From positions 2,976,001 through 3,040,000 of the forward strand of contig NZ_AP022595.1 in the NCBI RefSeq assembly GCF_010731875.1: a stretch of 64,000 nucleotides of DNA. Reading direction: 5' to 3'. The DNA comes from Mycolicibacterium sarraceniae. Lineage in GTDB: Bacteria > Actinomycetota > Actinomycetes > Mycobacteriales > Mycobacteriaceae. The position numbers and the translations under genes are program-made. The notes under the pieces were generated by a model. It saw nothing but the letters and a program-made list of their open reading frames with translations. It ran no database searches and was not told the origin of the DNA. Positions 47,552 to 55,325 of this stretch are shown here, in pieces. Numbering within the stretch: the first letter of the stretch is position 1; each line of letters opens with the position of its first letter.

Positions 47552-48600
47552 CGGGCACGCTGGCCTCCGGACCTCTGTCCGGAGTTCGGATCCTCGAGGT
47601 TGGCGCCATGCTCGCCGGCCCATACGCCACCATGCTGCTCGCCGACCTCGGTGCGCAGGTCATCAAGATCGAACCGCCAGGTGGCGAGATCTCTCGTCAG
47701 GTCGCCGACTCCTACTTCGCCAGCCTGAACCGTAACAAACGCAGCGTGTGCCTGGACCTGGCCTCCGAAGCCGGGCAGCGGCGGCTGGGGGAGCTGGCCG
47801 CGGAATCCGATGCGCTGCTAGTCAATATGAAGCCGTCGGTGATCCGGCGCTTTGGCCTCACCTACGACGCCCTGCGGGTGCACAACGAGAAGATCGTGTG
47901 CGTCGCGCTCACTGGCTACGGTCTCGACGGCGGGGATGACCCGGCGTTCGACTACGTGATACAGGCCGCGACCGGCGTGGCCGCGATGACCGGTGACCCT
48001 GAGGCGCCGCCCACCCTGCCGGGCTACTCATCGGCCGATAACTCCACGGGATTGACTGCGGCGCTGGGACTTCTCGCGATGATCGTCTCCGGCGAGGGCG
48101 GGCAGGTGGACGTCTCGCTGCGCGATGTGATGTTCTCGCAGCTGAACTACCGCGCCTCGGCGTACCTCAACGACGGTGTGCACCCGCGCAGACACCCCTT
48201 CGGCGCGCACTCGTTCTATGTTCCGGCCCAACTGTTTCCGACTGCGGACGGTTACCTGGCGCTGTTCGTCACCCACGACGGATTCTGGAAGAACTTCGCC
48301 GCCGAAGCCGGTATCGAGGGGTTCCCGACGATGGCCGAACGGGCCGCGCACCGCGACGATGTTCTGGCGACCGTGACACGGGCACTGGTCGCGGACTCGG
48401 CGGTGGGATGGGAAGCGCGGCTGCGCCCGCTGGGTATCCCAGCCGCGGCCGTGCGATCGCTTCCCGACGCGCTCGAGTCGAGCCCGGAAGTCACCGTGAC
48501 GGCAGGGAACTTCCGCCTGGTCGGCAGTCCGATCCGGGTGGCGGGGTACCAGCCCGACTATCGGCCGCCGCCGGCACTAGACGAATTTCAGTCGTCGTAA
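47548..48600 (+). CDS. CaiB/BaiF family (class III) CoA-transferase
   Basis: A 350-residue CoA-transferase: GVRILEVGAMLAGPYATMLL, IKIEPPGGEISRQ, SLNRNKRSVCLDL and SSADNSTGLTAALG, where the Asp in SADN is the expected acyl-anhydride nucleophile. Activates a carboxylic acid by CoA transfer. The protein is shorter than many (about 400) because the C-terminal domain is compact, but no break is visible. ATG 47548 overlaps the LLM stop; the stop end overlaps the converging ferredoxin gene by 13 bp. Confidence 0.9.
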   Translation: MTGTLASGPLSGVRILEVGAMLAGPYATMLLADLGAQVIKIEPPGGEISRQVADSYFASLNRNKRSVCLDLASEAGQRRLGELAAESDALLVNMKPSVIRRFGLTYDALRVHNEKIVCVALTGYGLDGGDDPAFDYVIQAATGVAAMTGDPEAPPTLPGYSSADNSTGLTAALGLLAMIVSGEGGQVDVSLRDVMFSQLNYRASAYLNDGVHPRRHPFGAHSFYVPAQLFPTADGYLALFVTHDGFWKNFAAEAGIEGFPTMAERAAHRDDVLATVTRALVADSAVGWEARLRPLGIPAAAVRSLPDALESSPEVTVTAGNFRLVGSPIRVAGYQPDYRPPPALDEFQSS

Positions 48601-48872
48601 GTCAGAGTCACATCGGTTTCGGGCACACCCTGGCAGGTGAGCACCAGCCCGTCGTTGATCTCGCTGTCGTCGAGCGCTTCGTTGATCCGCATCGTGACGG
48701 TGCCGTCGGTGACGGTGGCGATGCAGGTGCCACAGTTGCCGGCCTCGCAGCTGTAGGGCGGGGTCAGCCCGGCCCGGCGCGCCGTCTCCAGCAACGTGTC
48801 ACCTGCGTTCAGGGACACCGTGACCGTGGTGCCGTCCAGGGTGATGGTGGCCGTCCACGGCGAGCTGGCCAT
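48588..48872 (-). CDS. 2Fe-2S ferredoxin (plant type)
   Basis: A 94-residue ferredoxin with the pattern PPYSCEAGNCGTCIATV (C-x4-C-x2-C) and a fourth Cys in LVLTCQGVP. Divergent from the FadD-like gene across a region with operator copies. It is the likely electron donor of the Rieske oxygenase at 58416; no ferredoxin reductase gene is seen in the window. Confidence 0.92.
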   Translation of the reverse strand: MASSPWTATITLDGTTVTVSLNAGDTLLETARRAGLTPPYSCEAGNCGTCIATVTDGTVTMRINEALDDSEINDGLVLTCQGVPETDVTLTYDD

Positions 48873-48916
48873 CTACTTCTCTCCTCGAGTTTTGAGCATT
48901 ATCATTCTACCCAGAT

Positions 48917-48931
48917 GAGAATACAGTTCTC
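48917..48931. promoter_or_regulatory. Operator GAGAAT-N3-GTTCTC in the ferredoxin/FadD-like divergent region
   Basis: GAGAATACAGTTCTC, one mismatch from the island consensus, midway between the ferredoxin start (48872) and the FadD-like start (49007). A degenerate second copy (GGATAGTATGTTCTC, 48938-48952) follows. Confidence 0.7.
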
Positions 48932-49006
48932 TACTGGGGATAGTATGTTCTCGTCCACTGACCTGTCGATGGGATTGTCACTGACCATGTGCGAGCGGAC
49001 CGCGCC

Positions 49007-49786
49007 GTGAGCGACGTCAGAGTGCTTGCCTGTGCGGACCGCATGTACACACGATCCCAGGTCGATGCGCTATCCGCCGGGTTGGCCGCCACCTTGGCGC
49101 GCCGCGGAGTGCAGGCCGGTCATCGGGTTGCACTGATGTCGTCGAACCGGCCCGAGTTCGTCTTCGCGGTGCGGGCCATCTGGCGCCTCGGTGCGTCGGC
49201 GGTGTTGATCAGTCCCAGCTGGAAGGCCGGCGACGTCGGGCGTGCCCTTGAGGTCGCGCATGTCGACCGTATGCACATCGTCACGCCCCCCTCGCGCATC
49301 CTAGGTGTGCTCAACATCGCCACCGTGCTCGATACCGGAGCTTGGATGCGCCTGCATCGCAGGTTCGTCCTCGACACGATGCCGCAGCATATCCAGAGCG
49401 ACCGCATTACTGCCGAAATAGCCGTTGCCCCAATCGTATTGACGATCGCATCACATCCGGAACTGGAGAAATTCGACCTGCCGTCGCTACGCTACATCAT
49501 GTGGTGCGCCACCCCGGTGACCGCGAGCGTTGCCGATGAGATGACGCGACGGACGGGGGTCGGCTGGATCTCGGCATACGGGACCAGCGAGGTACCGGTG
49601 ATCGCCGCCGTGACCACCACCGAGGATGTCGGCGCTGATGAGCTCGATGCGCTGATCGCCGACCGGTTGGCCTCCGACAAACGCCCGCGTGACATCGTGT
49701 TCGTGCCCGAAATCCCGCGCCTGCCATCGGGTAAGGCGCTGCGGCGAGTTCTCAAGGAGCAGTATGGACGTACGTCTGACCAGTGA
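49007..49786 (+). CDS. Acyl-CoA synthetase (FadD-like) with two in-frame internal deletions
   Basis: Reads as a FadD-family ligase, but only 259 residues long instead of roughly 500. Retained: N-terminal DALSAGLAATLARRGVQAGH and MSSNRPEFVFAVRAIWRLGA, a middle segment from about 49265 (MHIVTPPSRILGVLNIATVL), the A5 motif AYGTSEVPVI and the C-terminal A10 motif IPRLPSGKALRRVLKEQYG with its Lys. Missing: the AMP-binding P-loop (SGTTGxPK-type) between ALEVAHVD and RMHIV, and the A7-A8 hinge region between VPVIA and AVTTTED. The frame survives both joints. Adenylation should be impossible. Start GTG 49007; GTG 48989 also possible. Last 23 bp overlap the next gene. Confidence 0.8.
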   Translation: MSDVRVLACADRMYTRSQVDALSAGLAATLARRGVQAGHRVALMSSNRPEFVFAVRAIWRLGASAVLISPSWKAGDVGRALEVAHVDRMHIVTPPSRILGVLNIATVLDTGAWMRLHRRFVLDTMPQHIQSDRITAEIAVAPIVLTIASHPELEKFDLPSLRYIMWCATPVTASVADEMTRRTGVGWISAYGTSEVPVIAAVTTTEDVGADELDALIADRLASDKRPRDIVFVPEIPRLPSGKALRRVLKEQYGRTSDQ

Positions 49787-50669
49787 GCAGCAACAGCTCC
49801 GCGATGCCGCGGCCAAGCTGGCCGACGACTTCGGCCCCGGGTCGGTCGCCGACCTGGACGACCAGTCCCGGCGGGCCCGGCTGGTCAAAACTGTACACGC
49901 GACCGGCTGGCGCTCGCTTCGCTCGGATGGTGCCAGCGGCGTCGAAGTCGCCTTGGTGGCTGAGGAATTCGCCCGTGGTCTGGTCGATGTGCCGTTTCTG
50001 GGGCCGGTGCTCGCCGACGATGTGTACCGGCTGCTCGGTACCGATCCGCTCCCGGCGACCATCGCGGTGGGCGGCGTGGTCATCGACGCTGACGGGGCCG
50101 GCGCGGCGTTACGGCTGGACGGCACCAGCGTGGAGTCGGTCGGCGTGGGTGACGCCCGCGAGGCCGCCGATCTGACCAGGGTCACTGCCGTGGTTGCCGG
50201 CGATGCCCAGGTAGTGGGGGAGTTGACTCCCGAGCAGGCGCAGCGCTGGTATGCGCTGGCGCTGGTGGTGACGACGGCCGACCTGGTGGGCGCGGCCCGC
50301 GGTACCCACGCGCTGGCAACCGAATACGCCAAGGTGCGCGAGCAGTACGGTGCGACCATCGGCTCGTATCAGGCCGTCGCGCACCTGCTGGCTGAGGGCC
50401 TGGCCCTCATCGAGGGGTCCGTCAGCGTGCTACGCCATGCCGCCTGGGCGGTCGACGAACTGCCCGTCGAGCAGGCGGTGGAGGCCGCTCGGGTCGCCAA
50501 GATCTATTGTGCGCGGGCCGCATTCGCGGTCGCCGAGATGTCGATTCAGGTGCACGGCGGAATCGGCAACACCTGGGAGTGCCTCGCCCATATCTATCTG
50601 CGTCGGGTGCTGGCAGCCACGGAGGCCTGGCCAGTTAAGTTGGAGGAGTTGACCATTGGACTTTCGTGA
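49764..50669 (+). CDS. Acyl-CoA dehydrogenase, short FadE-type subunit
   Basis: A 301-residue member of the acyl-CoA dehydrogenase family of the small, divergent type that pairs with a full-length partner. LTSEQQQLRDAAAKLADDFG and the C-terminal helical domain (VREQYGATIGSYQAVAHLLAE; MSIQVHGGIGNTWE) are clear, whereas the middle beta domain is shortened. In cholesterol-degrading mycobacteria such heteromeric FadE pairs oxidise bulky acyl-CoAs. AAGGAGC precedes ATG 49764; it overlaps both neighbours. Confidence 0.85.
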   Translation: MDVRLTSEQQQLRDAAAKLADDFGPGSVADLDDQSRRARLVKTVHATGWRSLRSDGASGVEVALVAEEFARGLVDVPFLGPVLADDVYRLLGTDPLPATIAVGGVVIDADGAGAALRLDGTSVESVGVGDAREAADLTRVTAVVAGDAQVVGELTPEQAQRWYALALVVTTADLVGAARGTHALATEYAKVREQYGATIGSYQAVAHLLAEGLALIEGSVSVLRHAAWAVDELPVEQAVEAARVAKIYCARAAFAVAEMSIQVHGGIGNTWECLAHIYLRRVLAATEAWPVKLEELTIGLS

Positions 50670-51744
50670 TTCGCCGGATGAGGCCGCTTTCCGGGAGCGG
50701 TTGCGCGCCTGGTTGACCGGGCAGAAGGGCAAGTTCCCGACCTCCGGGGACGCCTACTGGGCCAAAGCGGGGGAGTGGCACCGGGCGCTGTATGAGGCCG
50801 GCTTCTTCGGGACGTCCTGGCCGAAAGAATATGGCGGCCAGGGCTTGCCAACCGTCTTCGACGTGATCGTCGATGAGGAGATCGCCAAGGCTGGCGCGCC
50901 TGCCCGCCCGAGCCTCGGCTATCTGGTGGTCGGGTTGCGCCATCACGGCAGCGAGGAACTGGCCCAGCGATTCCTGCCCGGCATGATCGACGGCACCGAG
51001 CGTTGGTGCCAGGGGTTTTCGGAGCCCGGCGCCGGTTCGGATCTGGCATCGCTGACGACGACTGCGACGTGTGACGGTGACGACTACATCATCAATGGCC
51101 ACAAGATCTGGACCAGCTATTCGGATTGCGCCGATTGGTGCCTGGTGCTGGCGCGCACCGATAGAGACGTGCCCAAGCACAAGGGCATTTCGGCTTTCAT
51201 CGTAACGATGCACCAGCCCGGCATCGTGCAGCGCCCGCTGAAGATGATCAGCGGCGTGACCAAGGAGTTTGGTCAGGTCGAGTTCGACGGCGTCCGGGTA
51301 TCGGCCGCGAATATGGTCGGTGCACCGGGCGACGGCTGGAAGCTGGCGATGACCGTCGTCAGCCACGAGCGGGAGCCGTCGACCCTGGGCTTCTCGGCAC
51401 GGTACGGAAAGCTGGTGCGCCAGATGGCCTCCCGTGTCGACGGCCCCGCCCCCGATGAACTGTCCTGGGCCTGGGTACAGACCGAGATGCTGCGCTTGCA
51501 CGTGCGTCGGCGGCTGTCCGAACAGCTCGACGGCATCAAGCACGGCCCGGACGGCTCACTGGACAAGCTTCTGATGACGTGGACCGAGCAGTCGGTCGGT
51601 CATGCTGCCCTGGCCACCGTCGGCACCGACGACGAGGAATTGTTCGGTGCTTACCTCTACAGTCGCGCCCAGAGTGTCATGGGCGGAACGTCACAGATTC
51701 AAAAGAACATCATTGCCGGCCGGATTTTGGGACTAGGAGTCTGA
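50656..51744 (+). CDS. Acyl-CoA dehydrogenase, large FadE-type subunit
   Basis: A 362-residue FAD-dependent dehydrogenase: WPKEYGGQGLPTVFDVIVDE, WCQGFSEPGAGSDLASLTT (FAD/substrate loop), GHKIWTSYSDCADWC and SVMGGTSQIQKNIIAGRILG. It starts with TTG at 50656 (Leu-to-Met, DFRDSPDEAAF) behind GGAGGAG, overlapping the small subunit stop by 14 bp. With the preceding gene it probably makes an alpha2beta2 enzyme forming an alpha,beta-unsaturated acyl-CoA. Confidence 0.9.
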   Translation: MDFRDSPDEAAFRERLRAWLTGQKGKFPTSGDAYWAKAGEWHRALYEAGFFGTSWPKEYGGQGLPTVFDVIVDEEIAKAGAPARPSLGYLVVGLRHHGSEELAQRFLPGMIDGTERWCQGFSEPGAGSDLASLTTTATCDGDDYIINGHKIWTSYSDCADWCLVLARTDRDVPKHKGISAFIVTMHQPGIVQRPLKMISGVTKEFGQVEFDGVRVSAANMVGAPGDGWKLAMTVVSHEREPSTLGFSARYGKLVRQMASRVDGPAPDELSWAWVQTEMLRLHVRRRLSEQLDGIKHGPDGSLDKLLMTWTEQSVGHAALATVGTDDEELFGAYLYSRAQSVMGGTSQIQKNIIAGRILGLGV

Positions 51745-51746
51745 AT

Positions 51747-52511
51747 ATGTACGACATGCCGGAGGAGATCATCGTCGAAGCCGACGGTCCGCTGCGCATC
51801 ATCACGCTGAACCGCCCGGACGAGCTGAACGCGGTCAACGACAACCTGCACGTGGGCCTGGCCACGGTCTGGGAAGCGCTCAATGAGGATGCGTCCGCGC
51901 GCGCGGCCGTCATCACCGGTGCGGGCCGGGCGTTCTCGGCGGGTGGCGACTTCAACTATCTCGATGAGCTACGCAACGATGAAGCGTTGCGGCAGAAGAC
52001 GATCAAGCATGGTCGCGATCTGGTGATCGGGATGGTGCGTTGCCGGATTCCGTTGGTCGCGGCCGTCAACGGGCCAGCCGTGGGGCTGGGCTGCAGCCTG
52101 GCCGCCCTGAGCGATATCGTCTACATCGCCGAGAACGCGTTCTTCGCCGACCCACACGTGTCGATCGGCCTGGTGGCCGCCGACGGCGGCCCGCTGGTGT
52201 GGGGCTCGCAGATCTCGCTGCTGCAGGCCAAGGAGTTCGCGCTGACGGGTGTGCGGATCAAGGCGCAGCGCGCGGTCGAACTGGGATTGGCCAATCATGT
52301 TGTCGCCGAACCGGTGGCCGAGGCCATCGCGTGCGCGAAGAAGCTCATCGAGCTGCCGCAGCAGGCGGTGGAAGCCACCAAGCGGCTGATGAATATTCAG
52401 CTGGAGAAGTCGGTGATGGCCTCGTTGGACTACGCAAACCTCGCCGAGTACGTGTCGTTCGGCACCGCCGACTTCAACAAGATCGTCGACGGGTTGATCG
52501 CCACGAAGTAG
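51747..52511 (+). CDS. Enoyl-CoA hydratase/isomerase family protein
   Basis: A 254-residue crotonase-fold protein. Oxyanion-hole segments are GAGRAFSAGGDFNYL and AAVNGPAVGLGCSLAALSD; the position of a catalytic Glu in FADPHVSIGLVAADGG is Ser/Gly rather than Glu, so the reaction may differ from simple hydration. ATG 51747, two bases after the dehydrogenase stop. Fourth gene of the operon that begins with the FadD-like gene; expected to act on the dehydrogenase product. Confidence 0.88.
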   Translation: MYDMPEEIIVEADGPLRIITLNRPDELNAVNDNLHVGLATVWEALNEDASARAAVITGAGRAFSAGGDFNYLDELRNDEALRQKTIKHGRDLVIGMVRCRIPLVAAVNGPAVGLGCSLAALSDIVYIAENAFFADPHVSIGLVAADGGPLVWGSQISLLQAKEFALTGVRIKAQRAVELGLANHVVAEPVAEAIACAKKLIELPQQAVEATKRLMNIQLEKSVMASLDYANLAEYVSFGTADFNKIVDGLIATK

Positions 52512-52513
52512 CG

Positions 52514-52690
52514 CTACTTCGGCGGGAAGCGCAGCGCGCCGGCCAGCCGGATGGTTTCGCCGTTGAGGTAGTCGTGTTCGACGATCGACGGTGCCAGAGA
52601 ACTGTATTCGACGGAGCGTCCCATCCGCTTGGGGAACGGCACCTGCGGGCCCCAGTAGGCCTGCGCACGTAGGGAACTCCACGCTCGCTG
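52514..52690 (-). pseudogene. 3' remnant of a short-chain dehydrogenase gene
   Basis: The minus strand ends with [20 protein letters not shown], then [20 protein letters not shown] and LRFPPK and TAG, the characteristic C-terminus of SDRs of the 3-hydroxyacyl-CoA type (FPKR-G-xxEY..LNGExIRLxGALR). The frame is open for only about 60 codons and there is no Rossmann or YxxxK region, so the rest of the gene is lost. Confidence 0.7.
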
Positions 52691-52732
52691 GCCAGCGCCT
52701 CACGCTTCTTGCAACTGACACTCTCTACTTGC

Positions 52733-52747
52733 GAGAATAGTATTCTC
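52733..52747. promoter_or_regulatory. Operator GAGAAT-N3-ATTCTC (perfect), before the MeaB-like gene
   Basis: GAGAATAGTATTCTC, directly abutting an in-frame ATG at 52748 and 60 bp upstream of the preferred MeaB start at 52808. Perfect copy of the island palindrome. Confidence 0.75.
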
Positions 52748-52807
52748 ATGTCGTCTGAAATACGTCAACCCGCGTCGGTGAGCATCTGCGCGCTAGCGTT
52801 GCCCACC

Positions 52808-53695
52808 ATGGATGTCGCCGAGCTCATCATCGCGGCCCGCGGGGGCAACACCCGTGCGGTCGGGCGGCTGCTGAGCCTGGTCGAAAGTGCCCGCCGCGAC
52901 GAAGTGCTCGCGCAGATCGGTCCGGCCACAGTGCCCGTAGTCGGCGTGACGGGCCCGCCCGGTGCGGGCAAGTCGACAACGATCGCGGTCCTCGCCGCAG
53001 CGTATCGCGAACGCGGACAACGGGTCGCGGTGCTCGCCGTGGATCCGTCGTCGCCCTACAGCGGCGGTGCCCTGCTGGGTGACCGGATCAGGATGGCGCA
53101 GCACATCAACGATCCGGACGTGCTGATCCGATCGGTGGCGACCCGGGGTCATCTCGGCGGCCTGGCCGCCGCCGTACCCGCCGCCATCCGGCTGCTGGGT
53201 GCGCTGGGCTATGACGTCGTGCTGTTGGAGAGCGTCGGAGTCGGACAGTCCGAGATCGAGATCGCCGCGGTCGCCGATCCGACGATCGTCATCCTCAATC
53301 CGGGCACCGGTGACGCCGTGCAGGCCGCCAAGGCAGGCCTACTTGAGGTCGCCGATCTGGTGGTGGTCAACAAGGCCGACCGGGACGGTGCCGCCCAGAC
53401 GGTGCGCGACCTCAAGTTCGAGACACATGTTCCGGTGCTGACGCTGGTGGCAGCGCGGTCCGAAGGGGTTGGGGAGCTCGTCGAGGCGATCGAGGCGCAC
53501 CGCCGAGCCGACACCCCAGCCCGGCGCGCGGCTCGGGCGCGGGCACAGGTTCTCTCACTGGCGCAGAGCCGCCTGCACAGCCACCCGGATCTCGACTCGC
53601 TGGCCGAAGCCGTCGCCGATGGCCGCATCGACCCCTATACCGCCGCGGAAACCCTTATCGCACAGAGAGTTACGCCGACCGTCGATCCGCAGTGA
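52808..53695 (+). CDS. MeaB/ArgK-family GTPase (B12-mutase chaperone)
   Basis: A 295-residue G-protein chaperone that loads and protects cobalamin on acyl-CoA mutases. P-loop GVTGPPGAGKSTTIAVLA; switch region VDPSSPYSGGALLGDRIRM; LLESVGVGQSEIEIA, where the usual V-E-T-VGVGQSE has become L-E-S; G4 motif VVNKADRD. ATG 52808 (MDVAELIIAARGG) fits family starts; ATG 52748 next to the operator would add 20 residues. About 6 kb from the mutase genes, yet clearly its likely partner. Confidence 0.92.
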   Translation: MDVAELIIAARGGNTRAVGRLLSLVESARRDEVLAQIGPATVPVVGVTGPPGAGKSTTIAVLAAAYRERGQRVAVLAVDPSSPYSGGALLGDRIRMAQHINDPDVLIRSVATRGHLGGLAAAVPAAIRLLGALGYDVVLLESVGVGQSEIEIAAVADPTIVILNPGTGDAVQAAKAGLLEVADLVVVNKADRDGAAQTVRDLKFETHVPVLTLVAARSEGVGELVEAIEAHRRADTPARRAARARAQVLSLAQSRLHSHPDLDSLAEAVADGRIDPYTAAETLIAQRVTPTVDPQ

Positions 53696-53704
53696 GCCGG
53701 CGCG

Positions 53705-54361
53705 CTACTTGCGGGCGAAGCCCTGGGAGCAGAAGGTCCACACCTCATCGCCGCTGATCGGCGAATGGGCGTTCTCCTCGTCCTCCACCCCGCTCGACTG
53801 AGCGATGAACATGATGGTCTGCATGGTCATCGCCGCCATCCGGCGGGGGTTGGCATCGTCCCGTAGCTCACCGGCGGCGCCGGCTTCGATCATCAGCTCA
53901 GAGAACAGCGCGACCAACGGGGCGTGGGCAACCTTGACCTCGGTCGGGTGCGAGATCAGCAGTTGCGGGGCGAAGTCGGTGAACAGTGGTCGGCGCGCTG
54001 TGGGGTCCGGCCGGGAGAGTTCGAAAAGCAGCGTGACGGCGACCTTGAGCCGGTCCAGCGGATCCTTCTGGGCTGACGTCGCCGCCCGGATCTGATCGGC
54101 GGCCCGGCTCAGTGCGTCTTCGAACAGCGCGAGTAGCAGTTCGTGCTTACCGTCGAACTGCAGGTAGAAGCTGCGCAGCGACTGACGCGATCGATCCACC
54201 ACTTCCTGCACGGTGAAGTCGGTGCTGCCCTTTTCGGTGATGATGGCCTGTGCGGCATCTAAAAATCGCTGCACACGCTGCCCGGCGCGCACCTTGGCGG
54301 TCCGGATGGACCGCTCGACAGCGCGCTGTTTCCAGGCAGGCTCTTCGCTCGGGCTGTTCAC
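53705..54361 (-). CDS. TetR family transcriptional regulator, probable regulator of the island
   Basis: A 218-residue TetR protein: HTH around FTVQEVVDRSRQSLRSFYLQ followed by FDGKHELLLALFEDAL, then an all-helical effector domain. Two palindromes (54414 and 54435) lie 50-90 bp upstream of its ATG, so autoregulation is likely. The same palindrome stands before several units of the island, making this the best candidate for its regulator; the ligand is probably an acyl-CoA or the parent acid (inference from neighbours). Confidence 0.9.
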   Translation of the reverse strand: MNSPSEEPAWKQRAVERSIRTAKVRAGQRVQRFLDAAQAIITEKGSTDFTVQEVVDRSRQSLRSFYLQFDGKHELLLALFEDALSRAADQIRAATSAQKDPLDRLKVAVTLLFELSRPDPTARRPLFTDFAPQLLISHPTEVKVAHAPLVALFSELMIEAGAAGELRDDANPRRMAAMTMQTIMFIAQSSGVEDEENAHSPISGDEVWTFCSQGFARK

Positions 54362-54413
54362 TGAAAGGACCTCAACGAGCGCGAGTCAGCGATTCGGATG
54401 TATCTCACGGGTA

Positions 54414-54428
54414 GAGAGTACTACTCTC
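54414..54428. promoter_or_regulatory. Operator-like palindrome GAGAGT-N3-ACTCTC upstream of tetR
   Basis: GAGAGTACTACTCTC is a perfect dyad differing from the island consensus by one symmetrical change per arm; 53 bp upstream of the TetR ATG. Confidence 0.6.
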
Positions 54429-54434
54429 AGCGGC

Positions 54435-54449
54435 GAGAATTACGTTCTC
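54435..54449. promoter_or_regulatory. Operator GAGAAT-N3-GTTCTC upstream of tetR
   Basis: GAGAATTACGTTCTC, one mismatch from the island consensus, 21 bp (centre to centre) from the dyad at 54414, i.e. two helical turns, so two dimers could bind on the same face. Confidence 0.7.
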
Positions 54450-54523
54450 AATCCACTGGGGACCAAAATTTTCGTCCCGCTCAGTCTAAAGGGTAACCAG
54501 CGCATTCGCCGCCGTGGCGTACG

Positions 54524-55324
54524 TCACAGATTCACCAGGCGGGGGGCCGAGCCCCGGGCCCGCAATCCTGCCCCGGCCTTGCGGGTCAGTTCCCGCGAAC
54601 TGCCCAGCAGCCCGTCTAGCACCAGGGCGCGCGTCAGATGGTGATGGAACTCGTGTTCGGCGGTGAAGCCGATCCCGGCCAGCACCTGCTGACAGTGTTT
54701 GGCGGCGGTCAATGCGGCCTTACCGGCAGCGGCTTTGGCCAGCAGCGCGGTCAGGTCGGGGCTCTCCGCCGCGGGTGTGCTCAGTGTCGCTTCAGCACCC
54801 TCGATGGCCACCAGTGTCTCGGCCAGCCGGTGCCGGATCGCTTGAAACGCGGCGACCGGGCGTCCGAATTGCATGCGGTCCAGGGCGTGCTGGCGGGCGA
54901 CGGTGAGCATCGCGCGTGCCGAGCCGACCAACCACCAACCCACCGCGAGCCGGGCTTCGGCCACCCGGATCGGATAGCCCTCCTGCTCCCGGCGCAGCGG
55001 CAGCCCGCCGAGCGTGGTATCGCTGTCCTCGGTGGCCGTGCGGTCCCATACCACCCACGTGTTGCCTGCGTACGGCAGGGGGAGCTCCACGCTGTCACCG
55101 ATGGTGTTTCCGGTCGCATGCAGCACGACGTCCACGAGAACCGAAGCGTGTGAGCCGGTCTCGCCCAGTAACCGAAACACCAGCGGCACCGCGACCTCGG
55201 GGATATCGGACAGCATGTCCGCCCAGCCCAGCTCGGTCAGTGCCGCGTCGAGATCCGGTCCGGACGACGAGAGCATCGTCTTGCGCACGCCGGCTTCGAG
55301 CAGTTCGAGGGATTCGGGATCCAT
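54524..55324 (-). CDS. Acyl-CoA dehydrogenase, short FadE-type subunit
   Basis: A 266-residue small subunit of the acyl-CoA dehydrogenase family: LELLEAGVRKTML at the start, VAEARLAVGWWLVGSARAML, then LDRMQFGRPVAAFQAIRHRL (the substrate-domain helix) and CQQVLAGIGFTAEHEFHHHL. It lacks much of the middle beta domain, as usual for the non-catalytic-looking partner in heteromeric FadE enzymes. ATG 55324 is one base after the stop of the large subunit gene. Last gene of the operon running from 59997. Confidence 0.82.
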   Translation of the reverse strand: MDPESLELLEAGVRKTMLSSSGPDLDAALTELGWADMLSDIPEVAVPLVFRLLGETGSHASVLVDVVLHATGNTIGDSVELPLPYAGNTWVVWDRTATEDSDTTLGGLPLRREQEGYPIRVAEARLAVGWWLVGSARAMLTVARQHALDRMQFGRPVAAFQAIRHRLAETLVAIEGAEATLSTPAAESPDLTALLAKAAAGKAALTAAKHCQQVLAGIGFTAEHEFHHHLTRALVLDGLLGSSRELTRKAGAGLRARGSAPRLVNL

Positions 55325-55325
55325 A

